NCBI RefSeq assembly: GCF_039544205.1
Contig: NZ_BAABLF010000005.1
Span: 372,001 to 436,000 of the forward strand
Direction of reading: 5' to 3'
Length of the DNA stretch: 64,000 nt
Source of the DNA: Ferrimonas gelatinilytica
GTDB lineage: Bacteria > Pseudomonadota > Gammaproteobacteria > Enterobacterales > Shewanellaceae
The translations under genes and the position numbers were made by a program. Below, in pieces: positions 26,948 through 35,020 of this stretch. How positions within the stretch are numbered: the stretch's first letter is position 1; each line of letters begins with the position of its first letter. Below the pieces are notes generated by a model that had not been told where the DNA came from, ran no database searches, and worked only from the letters and a program-made list of their open reading frames with translations.

Positions 26948-28708
26948 ATGATCCACTACCAGATCCAGCCCCAGGACCCCCTGGCCCACCTCTTCGCCGT
27001 CTCCCTGCGCGTACCACAGGCGCAACAGGGGCAACGCTTCAGCCTTCCCGCCTGGCTCCCGGGCAGCTATATGGTGCGTGACTTTGCCCGCCACCTCATC
27101 GGACTGCACGCCCGGGATGGGGCCGGCAACCCGGTTGCCCTGACCCAGTTGGACAAGCAAACCTGGCAAGCCCAGGATCATGACGGTGTGCTGGAGTTGA
27201 ACTACCAGGTCTATGCCTGGGATCTCTCCGTTCGAGGCGCCCACCTGGATCAAACCCATGGCTTCTTCAACGGCAGCAGCACCTTCCTCGCCGTTGAGGG
27301 ACAGGAGCAGCAGCCGGTTAGTGTCGACATTTTGGCGCCGGAAGGGGCGGCTTACAAGGACTGGCGCGTCGCCACGGCGATGACCGAAGCGGGGGCACAA
27401 CGCTACGGCTTTGGCCGCTACCGTGCCCATAACTACGACGAGTTGATCGACCACCCGGTGGAGATGGGTACCTTCACCCTGGCCCGATTCGAAGCCGCCG
27501 GTGTGCCCCATGATCTCGTTCTTACCGGTCGGCACCTGGCGGACACCGACCGGATCTGCGCCGACCTCAAGAAGATCTGCGAAGCCCAAATCGCCCTTTT
27601 CGGTGGCAAAGCGCCTTTCGAACGCTACCTCTTCATGACTCAGGTGGTCGGCGAGGGGTTTGGTGGCCTGGAGCACCGCGCCTCCACGGCGCTGGTCTGT
27701 GGCCGCGGTGATCTGCCCTCCGTCACCGAGCCACAGATGAGCGACGGCTATCGAACCTTCCTGTCACTCTGCAGCCACGAGTATTTCCATAACTGGAACG
27801 TCAAAAGGATCAAGCCCGCGGCGTTCCTTCCCTACCAGTTGCAGGAGGAAAGCTACACCCGCCAGCTTTGGGCGTACGAGGGGATCACCTCCTACTACGA
27901 TGACTATTTTGTTTACCGAGCGGGCTGTGTGGATGAAGCCACCTACCTGACCATGCTCAGCGAGGGGATGACCCGGGTCACCAGGGGGCGCGGGCGTTTT
28001 AAGCAGACCCTGAGAGACTCCAGTTTCAACGCCTGGACCAAGTTCTACAAACAGGATGAGAATGCCCAAAACGCCATCGTCAGCTACTACACCAAAGGGG
28101 CGATGTTTGCCCTGCTGCTGGACCTGACTTTGCGTATAGAAACCCAGGGGCGCCACAGCCTCGATTGCGTCATGCAGCGCCTCTGGCAAGAGTATGGTGA
28201 GGCCGGGATCGGTACCGACGATCAGAGCCACCAGAGGATCGTTGCCGAACTGCTCGGCCGCGATGTCTCCGACCTGTTCGCCTACCTGGACAACACCGAG
28301 GATCTGCCACTGGCGGAACGACTCGAACAGATCGGGGTGACCCTCACCCTGCGCGCGGCCGCAGGGCAAAACGACAAGGGCGGTGTCCGTGATACCACCC
28401 ATGGCACGACGTTGGGTGCACGTTACAAGGCTGCACCGCAGGGCGTGACCATCATCAGCGTCGCCGAGGGCGGCCCAGCACACAGGGCGGGACTGGCTGC
28501 CGGCGATAACCTGATCGCCCTCGATGGGCTGCAGGTGGGAAGCAACCCCGATGCCTTTATTGAGCGCTACGGCCCGGGTCAAGAGCTTACCGCCCACTGG
28601 TTCCGCCGTGACGAATTATTGACGGGGAAACTTGCGCTTAGCGAACCTGCGAAGGATACTGTGGCTATCCACGTGCACAACAGGGAAGGAAGTCGCCTGT
28701 GGTTATGA
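26948..28708 (+). CDS. M61-family glycyl aminopeptidase with PDZ domain
   Basis: This 586-residue zinc peptidase has an N-terminal beta-rich domain (about 1-175), a gluzincin catalytic domain with HEYFH (His277, Glu278, His281) followed by NWNVKRIKP and a downstream Glu in WAYEGITSYY, and a C-terminal PDZ domain (about residues 480-565, GGPAHRAGLAAGDNLIALDG). M61 enzymes prefer N-terminal glycine. No signal peptide is evident, so it is probably cytoplasmic. The start at 26948 matches the family N-terminus (IHYQIQPQDPLAHLFAVSL). Confidence 0.9.
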   Translation: MIHYQIQPQDPLAHLFAVSLRVPQAQQGQRFSLPAWLPGSYMVRDFARHLIGLHARDGAGNPVALTQLDKQTWQAQDHDGVLELNYQVYAWDLSVRGAHLDQTHGFFNGSSTFLAVEGQEQQPVSVDILAPEGAAYKDWRVATAMTEAGAQRYGFGRYRAHNYDELIDHPVEMGTFTLARFEAAGVPHDLVLTGRHLADTDRICADLKKICEAQIALFGGKAPFERYLFMTQVVGEGFGGLEHRASTALVCGRGDLPSVTEPQMSDGYRTFLSLCSHEYFHNWNVKRIKPAAFLPYQLQEESYTRQLWAYEGITSYYDDYFVYRAGCVDEATYLTMLSEGMTRVTRGRGRFKQTLRDSSFNAWTKFYKQDENAQNAIVSYYTKGAMFALLLDLTLRIETQGRHSLDCVMQRLWQEYGEAGIGTDDQSHQRIVAELLGRDVSDLFAYLDNTEDLPLAERLEQIGVTLTLRAAAGQNDKGGVRDTTHGTTLGARYKAAPQGVTIISVAEGGPAHRAGLAAGDNLIALDGLQVGSNPDAFIERYGPGQELTAHWFRRDELLTGKLALSEPAKDTVAIHVHNREGSRLWL

Positions 28709-28779
28709 TGAAATCAGAGACTCCAGTCGTTAACCGGCAGAGAAGCAGTAATATCGTCAGGGGTCCGGGAGGTAGTAAT

Positions 28780-28959
28780 ATGGCAACACATCACTCCGAG
28801 TTGGCCAGCTTGTTGCACAAGCACTTCAATGATGCGGACTCCATCGCAGAACTGCGCGAACGGTTAAGGGACGCCGAAGAGGAGCTGCACGCCGTCTTCG
28901 CCGATGAGCTCTCCCGCCATGTCAAAGAGGAAGAGCTGTCACACCGCAAACAGGCCTGA
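28780..28959 (+). CDS. Small conserved hypothetical helical protein
   Basis: This is a 59-residue protein from an ATG with GGGAGGT six bases upstream; the longer frame from 28699 overlaps the M61 gene and is not preferred. The sequence is highly charged and probably one long helix or coiled coil (LRERLRDAEEELHAVFADEL). I know no function. It lies 71 bases after the M61 peptidase on the same strand and is followed by a hairpin, so it may be cotranscribed or have its own promoter. Confidence 0.65.
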   Translation: MATHHSELASLLHKHFNDADSIAELRERLRDAEEELHAVFADELSRHVKEEELSHRKQA

Positions 28960-29004
28960 GCGTTGGCCCGTGCTCCGCAACCCGTGACACACCCTCTAAC
29001 CAGC

Positions 29005-29034
29005 AAGGCCAACCCCTCGGGATTGGCCTTTGTT
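29005..29034 (+). terminator. Probable terminator after the small protein
   Basis: The stem AAGGCCAA / TTGGCCTT with a CCCCTCGGGA-type loop is followed by TTGTTC, a short and imperfect T-tract. Confidence 0.6.
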
Positions 29035-29118
29035 CATTCTGGGCTTAACGACATTTGAAAAACTTCACCCTGTCATCATGAACATGGGAATGGCCACGCA
29101 TCACCCCTAACGGAAAGA

Positions 29119-29512
29119 ATCAAACTGATACAAGGGGTCCATCACGCCACCATTACCCGCTGCGACCAAGCCCGATCAGCCACCTTCTACAAACAAGAGC
29201 CTGGTCCTCACCATCCTGACCAAGCAGCCTTAGCCGCATCGTAACGCCCATAACATCGACCTGGACGGGCAGGATGGCAGCCAAATCGAGCGTTTCATCT
29301 TTCCCGATGCGTGCCAACGCGCCAGTCATCCGGCAGCCTATGGACTTCGCCACATTACGTTTCGTTTCAGTATGGGGATCTCGTCGCAGCCCTTGACTGG
29401 CTGCGCGCCCAGGACTGGAAGTGGCGCTTGTACGGTGGGATCCGGACACGGGAAAGCGCTTAACGCTTCTTTCGACCCCGATAGGTTGCCACCTGAGCAG
29501 AATAACCAGGCG
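29119..29512 (+). pseudogene. Decayed VOC/glyoxalase-family gene (YaeR-like)
   Basis: Pieces of one YaeR-like protein lie in order but in different frames: GVHHATITRCDQARSATFY, ending at a TAA; then LDGQDGSQIERFIFPD and ASHPAAYGLRHITF; then GDLVAALDWLRAQDWKW in a second frame; then VRWDPDTGKRLTL in a third; then SFDPDRLPPE in the next. They align to the YaeR blocks VHHIAII, YVIELFSFP, PEACGLRHLAF, DIDAAVAHLE, RVDPYTQKRFTF and DPDGLPLE as I recall them. There are at least four frame changes and an in-frame stop, and the expected start reads ATC. It is non-functional. Part of this otherwise 605-base gene-free gap is explained by it. Confidence 0.75.
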
Positions 29513-29564
29513 GGGCCCCAACCACACTGGCGAAAGCAGGCGCAACTACGATGATGTTGGACGC

Positions 29565-30206
29565 TCAATCCAGGCTTAAGATCGCCCGGTTCGCGGTGTT
29601 GGCCAGCGGGGTATCCGCATCGATACGCATCTTCAGATCCTTGAGCAGGCCATCAGCCACATCGTAGATCCAGCCATGGACCGTCAGCGGTTGGGAACGG
29701 CTCCAGGCATCCCGCACCGTGGTGGTCTGACAGGTGTTGATCACCTGGGCAATAACGTTAAGCTCACAAAGACGGCGAAATCGCACGGGTTCCGGCAAGG
29801 TTTCCAGTGCCGTTCGATGAGCGTCGTAGACATCCCTGACATGCCGAACCCAGTTCCCCGCCAAGCCAATCGGCAGGTTATCCAGCGCCGCTTTCACCCC
29901 ACCACAGCCGTAGTGGCCCACCACCATGATATGACGCACCTTAAGGTGCTCAACCGCGTACTGGATCACCGACAGCGCATTGAGATCCGAGTGCACCACC
30001 ACATTGGCAATATTGCGGTGGACGAACACCTCCCCGGGGGCCAGATCAACAATTTGATTGGCCGGAACCCGGCTGTCAGAGCAACCGATCCAGAGAAACT
30101 CCGGCGTCTGCTGCAGGGCCAACTCTGAGAAAAACGCCGGATTCTGTTTAGTGATCTCTTGCGCCCAGGCCCGGTTACGCTCAAACAGTTGATCGATTTT
30201 TGACAT
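29565..30206 (-). CDS. can: Beta-class carbonic anhydrase
   Basis: This 213-residue zinc enzyme interconverts CO2 and bicarbonate. The ligands and dyad follow E. coli Can: Cys42, Asp44 and Arg46 in IGCSDSRVP, and the later His and Cys in VGHYGCGG. Length and sequence order match the family throughout (FVHRNIANVV, LTVHGWIYDV). It would supply bicarbonate for carboxylations. It is a single gene, 88 bases upstream of (in minus-strand sense, downstream from) the diguanylate cyclase gene. No unusual features. Confidence 0.95.
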   Translation of the reverse strand: MSKIDQLFERNRAWAQEITKQNPAFFSELALQQTPEFLWIGCSDSRVPANQIVDLAPGEVFVHRNIANVVVHSDLNALSVIQYAVEHLKVRHIMVVGHYGCGGVKAALDNLPIGLAGNWVRHVRDVYDAHRTALETLPEPVRFRRLCELNVIAQVINTCQTTTVRDAWSRSQPLTVHGWIYDVADGLLKDLKMRIDADTPLANTANRAILSLD

Positions 30207-30294
30207 GTCAGTCTCTTACTACAGGGGTTCGCAGAGTGTACCCCAGCTTTGCCCCTGGCGGTGATTGTCCCTGCTTGACCGTAAGACCGTTCGC

Positions 30295-32463
30295 TCAACT
30301 TCTCGTCAAAGAAGGAGTAAGGCTCTTGAATATCATCCTGTTGCGTCCCTCTTGCTTGGCCCTGTAGAGACAGCGGTCCGCTTCAGATAACCAGTCTGCC
30401 AGGGTGGGACTGAAGGAGGCCGGTGCCAACACGGCCCCAAGGCTAACGGTGATCGTCAACGGCTGCCCGGTCGAGGTTGTCGCCATCGGTTGCTCCGCGA
30501 CCGTGCTGACCAGCGTCGCCAGCAAGTTTCGGGCGTCCCGCTCCCCCAGCCCCGGCAGCAGCAACACAAACTCTTCGCCGCCGAAGCGGGACAGAAGGTC
30601 ATTGTGTCGGCCAAACTGAGCCTGCATCAGGGCCACCAGACGTTGCAGGCATTCGTCGCCCACCAAGTGGCCGTAGGTGTCATTAACCTGCTTAAAATGG
30701 TCGATATCCAGCATCACCATCAGCAGGGCGTGATCGCCTCTGATACACCACTGTCGGATCGACTCGAAGTTTTCCACGAAGTAGCGCCGGTTATAGGCTC
30801 CAGTCAACCCGTCGCGGCTGGCCAGGATGGCCAGTTTTCGATTGGCTTCCGCCAGCTCCTCGGTGCGCGCCATCACTTGGGCTTCCAGCTCATCCTGGTG
30901 TGCCCAAAGCGCTGACCGGTGTATCGCCATCTGCTTCTGCAGCTGCAAGATCTCCCGGGCTGACCCCTGAGGCAGTCGACGCAGGGGACGGCGCTCCGCC
31001 TCCGGCTGCTCAACATCTTTCGCCAGAACCTCCAGGGGAAGGGTCAGGTAGCGGCTTTGGTGGGCAGCGAGCGCCACCGCAAGCAGTAAGGCAACCACCA
31101 TCACCGCCGTACCCACGCCAAATTGCGATTCCGCCTGTTTTACCAGCGGCAGATAGGGCACCACCAGGTTCAGAGTCCAGCCGCTCTCCAGTTCCCGTTG
31201 ATGGCGCAGATAATCGGTGAAGGTGCCAAACGCACTCTCGAGCCGGATCAAGGAGGGGTCACCGAGTTCGACCGGGCGCAAGGTAGACCAGCCAGGTCGA
31301 CTTAAAGGGGCAAGGCCCAACGAAGCGGAGGCTACGACGATCCGACCGGTCTTATCCTGCAACACCCATTCGAAGGGCAGTTGTTGCGCCAATTGCTGGT
31401 TTAACGCCGACAGATCCAGTGCCCCTTCAACTGTCCCCACAACCTCGCCCGCTTCGCTGAACCTGGGTGCACTGACAGTGACGATGGGCGCTCGGCCAAA
31501 AACCCGATCTCGTATCACGTCGGAAAGATAAGGCTTAGAGGTCGCCATCACTGCCTTGAAGTCGGGCCAAGCAGAGACATTTATGCTGCGATAGGCCGCA
31601 AGCCGTCTCGGCGGAGACGCACCAAGCACCTGCCCCTCGGAGTCGGTGATAAACAGGCTGGCAAATCCCGGGTAGGAGCGATGCAGGGCAGCCAGATCAG
31701 CCTGCGCATCCTCGCCAGAATGGGAAAACCAGCGGCCCGCCAGCATCAGGGCCCCCTTGTGACGTTCAAGATAATCTTCCAACTGTCGGGCAGCCCCTTT
31801 GCCGACGGCACTCAACTGGGCGTAGTGCATTACTTTCTGCGTCGCCATCAGTTGACGATTGTGGGCCAGGAGCATCACCATCAGGGTTACACTGAGCAGG
31901 GCAACCATAGCGTGAACCTGTTTCTGCCGGAAGGTACGCACCAGGACTGGCTGCTGCCGGATCCTTTTGAGCCAGCCTTTGGGGATCCCCATCAACAGCA
32001 GACTGGCAAAGGCGCTGTAAAGCACCCCATTAAACCCCTGCTTCCAGATGGTGAACCAGCCGTACTCCTGAGGCAGATCGACCCATTGAAAGATGGCGAT
32101 GGCGGTGATCGGCATCCCGAAAAAAATCCAGTAAACGATATCGGCGTAAAGCAGATACCAACCTCGTTTGCGCAGCAGGGCGAGGCACACCGCCTCCAAA
32201 CCGAAAATCAGGTAGGCGATGCTGACGTCCCAGGTTAAGTGGAGACCCGTCACCGCCAGAGCCGCCGTCCATAGTACCCAGGGCAGCCCCAACCGGCTGG
32301 CGCAAAGCAGAATCACCATGTTACCCAGTATCAACTGGAGGTTTGCGAACAACGGGATGGGGTAAAGGTTAAGAAAGAAGCCTACCGCGCCCAGCGTCGA
32401 GGCAAAGGCGGCTCGCTGCAGCACCGGCCTCACGGTCATCTTTCCGGGCATCATCAGTGACAT
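30295..32463 (-). CDS. Membrane diguanylate cyclase with periplasmic sensor
   Basis: This 722-residue protein would make c-di-GMP from GTP. An N-terminal block of about six membrane helices (residues 15-165) is followed by another helix (about 185-205), a periplasmic dCache/CHASE-like sensor (about 205-455), a membrane helix (about 460-480), a coiled coil (520-555) and a GGDEF domain. The active site is GGEEF, and an RxxD inhibitory site (RHND) sits five residues before it, so product inhibition is expected. The ATG at 32463 has its AG-rich stretch too close; the ATG at 32454 has better spacing and may be the true start. Confidence 0.9.
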   Translation of the reverse strand: MSLMMPGKMTVRPVLQRAAFASTLGAVGFFLNLYPIPLFANLQLILGNMVILLCASRLGLPWVLWTAALAVTGLHLTWDVSIAYLIFGLEAVCLALLRKRGWYLLYADIVYWIFFGMPITAIAIFQWVDLPQEYGWFTIWKQGFNGVLYSAFASLLLMGIPKGWLKRIRQQPVLVRTFRQKQVHAMVALLSVTLMVMLLAHNRQLMATQKVMHYAQLSAVGKGAARQLEDYLERHKGALMLAGRWFSHSGEDAQADLAALHRSYPGFASLFITDSEGQVLGASPPRRLAAYRSINVSAWPDFKAVMATSKPYLSDVIRDRVFGRAPIVTVSAPRFSEAGEVVGTVEGALDLSALNQQLAQQLPFEWVLQDKTGRIVVASASLGLAPLSRPGWSTLRPVELGDPSLIRLESAFGTFTDYLRHQRELESGWTLNLVVPYLPLVKQAESQFGVGTAVMVVALLLAVALAAHQSRYLTLPLEVLAKDVEQPEAERRPLRRLPQGSAREILQLQKQMAIHRSALWAHQDELEAQVMARTEELAEANRKLAILASRDGLTGAYNRRYFVENFESIRQWCIRGDHALLMVMLDIDHFKQVNDTYGHLVGDECLQRLVALMQAQFGRHNDLLSRFGGEEFVLLLPGLGERDARNLLATLVSTVAEQPMATTSTGQPLTITVSLGAVLAPASFSPTLADWLSEADRCLYRAKQEGRNRMIFKSLTPSLTRS

Positions 32464-32602
32464 CCTGTCTTAAAGAATTCGTTACACTGCTCAACACTTT
32501 AACACTATGACAACAGGAGTGAACCCTTAAGTCGCGGCCCTCGATCTGTTGACCCTCAATCGCCGCTCACCTAAACCTACTGGGATCGAGGGAGGAACTC
32601 CG

Positions 32603-32986
32603 ATGCAGCTGCGTCAAGCCACTATGCGTGATCTCCCCGCCATCCTGGCGTTATGGCCACAGCAAGGGGTGTGCGGCCAAGAACCCCTGCACCCTTATAT
32701 TGCCAGCCGTGGCCGTACCTATGTCATTGTTAACGGACGCAACTTGATCGGCTTTGTATGCATCAGCCGCGTCGATGCCCGTATCGTTGCGCTCTGTGTC
32801 GCGCTTCCCTATCGCCGTTGCGGCTTGGGTCGGGCCCTGTTGATGCGCGCCCAGCACTATCTGCACTGGTTGGGTGCCCGCACGGTTCGGCTATCACCGG
32901 CGCCGGACAGCCAAGCCTTCTATCGTGCTCTGGGCTGGCAACCCATGTCCCACTGCACGCATCAATGGTGTCGGCGCCTAAAGTAA
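32603..32986 (+). CDS. GNAT-family N-acetyltransferase
   Basis: This 127-residue GNAT domain has the beta-4/alpha-3 acetyl-CoA motif LPYRRCGLGRALLMRA and the C-terminal SQAFYRALGWQPM segment. The ATG at 32603 is preceded by GGGAGGAA; an in-frame start at 32549 is less likely. It resembles acetyltransferases of amines or ribosomal proteins, but the substrate cannot be told. It converges with pdxH. Confidence 0.85.
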   Translation: MQLRQATMRDLPAILALWPQQGVCGQEPLHPYIASRGRTYVIVNGRNLIGFVCISRVDARIVALCVALPYRRCGLGRALLMRAQHYLHWLGARTVRLSPAPDSQAFYRALGWQPMSHCTHQWCRRLK

Positions 32987-33010
32987 TCCCCCTTCGCGCG
33001 CCTCAGCGTC

Positions 33011-33649
33011 TTAGGGGGCAAGGCGGTCGTGACGCCATCCCTTGCCGGTTCGCTGGTAGAGAAAGCGGTCATGCAGCCGCCGGGCACCGCCCTGCCAGAA
33101 CTCCAAACTGTTCGGTTCGATACGATAGCCCCCCCAGAAATCCGGCAGAGGCACCTCACCATTGGCAAACTTCTCCTTCATCTTCATGAAGCTCGACTCC
33201 AGCACGCTGCGGGCCGAGAGCTTATGGCTCTGGGGAGAGGCCCAGGCCCCCAGTTGGCTATCTCTCGGGCGAGAGGCAAAATATTTGAGTACTTCACTGG
33301 TCGAAAGACGGGTGGCACGACCGGTGATGGCAACCTGACGTTCCAGATCCTGCCAGGGAAACAGCATGCTGACTTTCTGGTTGTGGGCGATCTGCTCGGC
33401 CTTGCGACTGCCCAGATTGGTATAAAAAACAAAGCCCCGCTCATCGACCTGCTTTAACAGTACGATACGCTGAAACGGCTGCCCATCGCTGTCTACGGTC
33501 GCCAGGGAGAAGGCGGTGGGATCCTTCAATCCAGCCTCTTTCGCCTGTTCAATCCAGCGCTCAAACAGCTCCATCGGGCTCTCAGGCAGATCTTTGCTGT
33601 GCAGGCCACCGCGCAGGTATTCTCGTCGAATATCAGTCAAATCTCGCAC
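33011..33649 (-). CDS. pdxH: Pyridoxamine 5'-phosphate oxidase
   Basis: This 212-residue FMN flavoprotein oxidises PNP or PMP to pyridoxal phosphate. I chose the GTG at 33649 because GGAGAG lies five bases upstream and the protein then begins at the family N-terminus (DLTDIRREYLRGGL); the ATG at 33790 would add 47 unrelated residues. FMN- and substrate-binding segments are RIVLLKQVDERGFVFYTN and SRPRDSQLGAWASPQS. The C-terminus RLAP is typical. It supplies cofactor for the many PLP enzymes, including the LysA-like and HisC proteins of this window. Confidence 0.93.
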   Translation of the reverse strand: MRDLTDIRREYLRGGLHSKDLPESPMELFERWIEQAKEAGLKDPTAFSLATVDSDGQPFQRIVLLKQVDERGFVFYTNLGSRKAEQIAHNQKVSMLFPWQDLERQVAITGRATRLSTSEVLKYFASRPRDSQLGAWASPQSHKLSARSVLESSFMKMKEKFANGEVPLPDFWGGYRIEPNSLEFWQGGARRLHDRFLYQRTGKGWRHDRLAP

Positions 33650-33923
33650 AAAAACTCTCCTTAAATCAGGGGTGTCATAGTTTACCTTATCAGCGGCCCC
33701 ACCCCACGGGTTGGGTGGACGAAACCGTTCAATAGCCGGCGACGCCCTGGTTGAGATCGGCGCCAACACGACCGGAACAGTAGGAAGCACAGGGAAGCCC
33801 TGCGGTCACTGTCATTCTTTCAGACATAGGCTCCCTAAATCGGCTAAGACACTATACAATGCGCGCCGCTCACCGACGTCGCTCGGATTCAACCTCTATC
33901 CATTTTGCTGTAGGAATCCCACA

Positions 33924-34820
33924 ATGCCCGCCATCGTCTTCCCCCTGATCGCCGTTGTTATCTGGGCAGGTAACAACCTTGTGGGCAAACTCTCGGTGGA
34001 CGTCATCTCCCCGGCGGCGATCGCCTTCTACCGCTGGTTGCTGGCGGCGATACTGCTGACCCCCTTTATGCTGCCATCGGTGTGGAAATTGCGACACTTT
34101 GTGCTTAGAAACCTTTTCAAGTTCAGCCTATTAGCAATACTTGGTGTGGTGGCCTTTCAAAGCCTTGGCTACGTGGCCGCCGCTTCCACCTCCGCGACTC
34201 ACATGGGTCTTATCGGTGCTACGGTGCCACTGCTGACGCTGCTGATAAGCCTTATTGTCCTGCGCGAAGCGCCCACACTCGGCGCGATGCTGGGCGCTGC
34301 CCTCTCCTTTATCGGCCTGGCGATACTGCTCTCAGGGGGCCACCTCTCCAACCTCACCCGAGACGGGATCAATCAGGGTGACCTCCTGATGCTTATCGGT
34401 GCTACCGCCTATGCCCTTTACGGGGTGTTGATCCGCCACTGGCAGATACCGATGAGCGTTTGGCAGTCACTCTACGTTCAGATCTTGCTGGGTTTGCTCT
34501 GGCTAATGCCGGCAGTGCTCATGAGCCCATCGATGGCCATAAGTGAGTCAGCACTGCCCCTGGTGCTCTACGCCGGTATTGCCTCTTCTGTCGTCGCGCC
34601 ATTTTGCTGGATGAGCGGGATCCAGAAGCTCGGCGCCAGCAATAACGCCATCTTCATGAACCTGATCCCCCTGTTTACCACCGCCAGTGCGGTGGCCATT
34701 CTGGGGGAGAAGCTCCACTCAGGCCACCTGGTCGGCGGCCTGCTGATCATCAGCGGCGTCATGCTCTCCCAGTGGCTGCGGCAGCCCCTGAGACTGTTTA
34801 CCCGGCGCCCGACCGCCTGA
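33924..34820 (+). CDS. EamA/DMT-family transporter
   Basis: This 298-residue inner-membrane protein has ten hydrophobic helices arranged as two EamA repeats (about residues 5-135 and 150-285). It probably exports small metabolites or amino acids; the substrate is unknown. The ATG at 33924 is preceded by TAGGAA and starts in the first helix (MPAIVFPLIAVVIWAG). It is divergent from pdxH with a 274-base shared upstream region, and a terminator follows. Confidence 0.88.
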   Translation: MPAIVFPLIAVVIWAGNNLVGKLSVDVISPAAIAFYRWLLAAILLTPFMLPSVWKLRHFVLRNLFKFSLLAILGVVAFQSLGYVAAASTSATHMGLIGATVPLLTLLISLIVLREAPTLGAMLGAALSFIGLAILLSGGHLSNLTRDGINQGDLLMLIGATAYALYGVLIRHWQIPMSVWQSLYVQILLGLLWLMPAVLMSPSMAISESALPLVLYAGIASSVVAPFCWMSGIQKLGASNNAIFMNLIPLFTTASAVAILGEKLHSGHLVGGLLIISGVMLSQWLRQPLRLFTRRPTA

Positions 34821-34850
34821 GCTCTGCCCCGCCCGGAGAGGCAGTTGTGC

Positions 34851-34875
34851 TTGGGCCTTTAAGAGGCCCAATTTT
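34851..34875 (+). terminator. Rho-independent terminator after the EamA gene
   Basis: The stem TTGGGCCT / AGGCCCAA with a TTAAG loop is followed by TTTT. Confidence 0.8.
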
Positions 34876-35020
34876 GGCCGCTCAAGAGTGTGCCCTCACC
34901 GCAGTATTTCCCGCAGACAAACTCTTTTACACCTAAAGGCCCGAGGGGCTTTGACCCCCTGTTAACGGATGGTTAGTATCGCGATGGACCTTTTCCGATC
35001 AAAACCATAGGGATAATTGG

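Noticed and set aside
29153..29545. 130-codon minus-strand frame in the VOC remnant
   Set aside because: The opposite strand carries homology blocks to a VOC protein; this frame resembles nothing.
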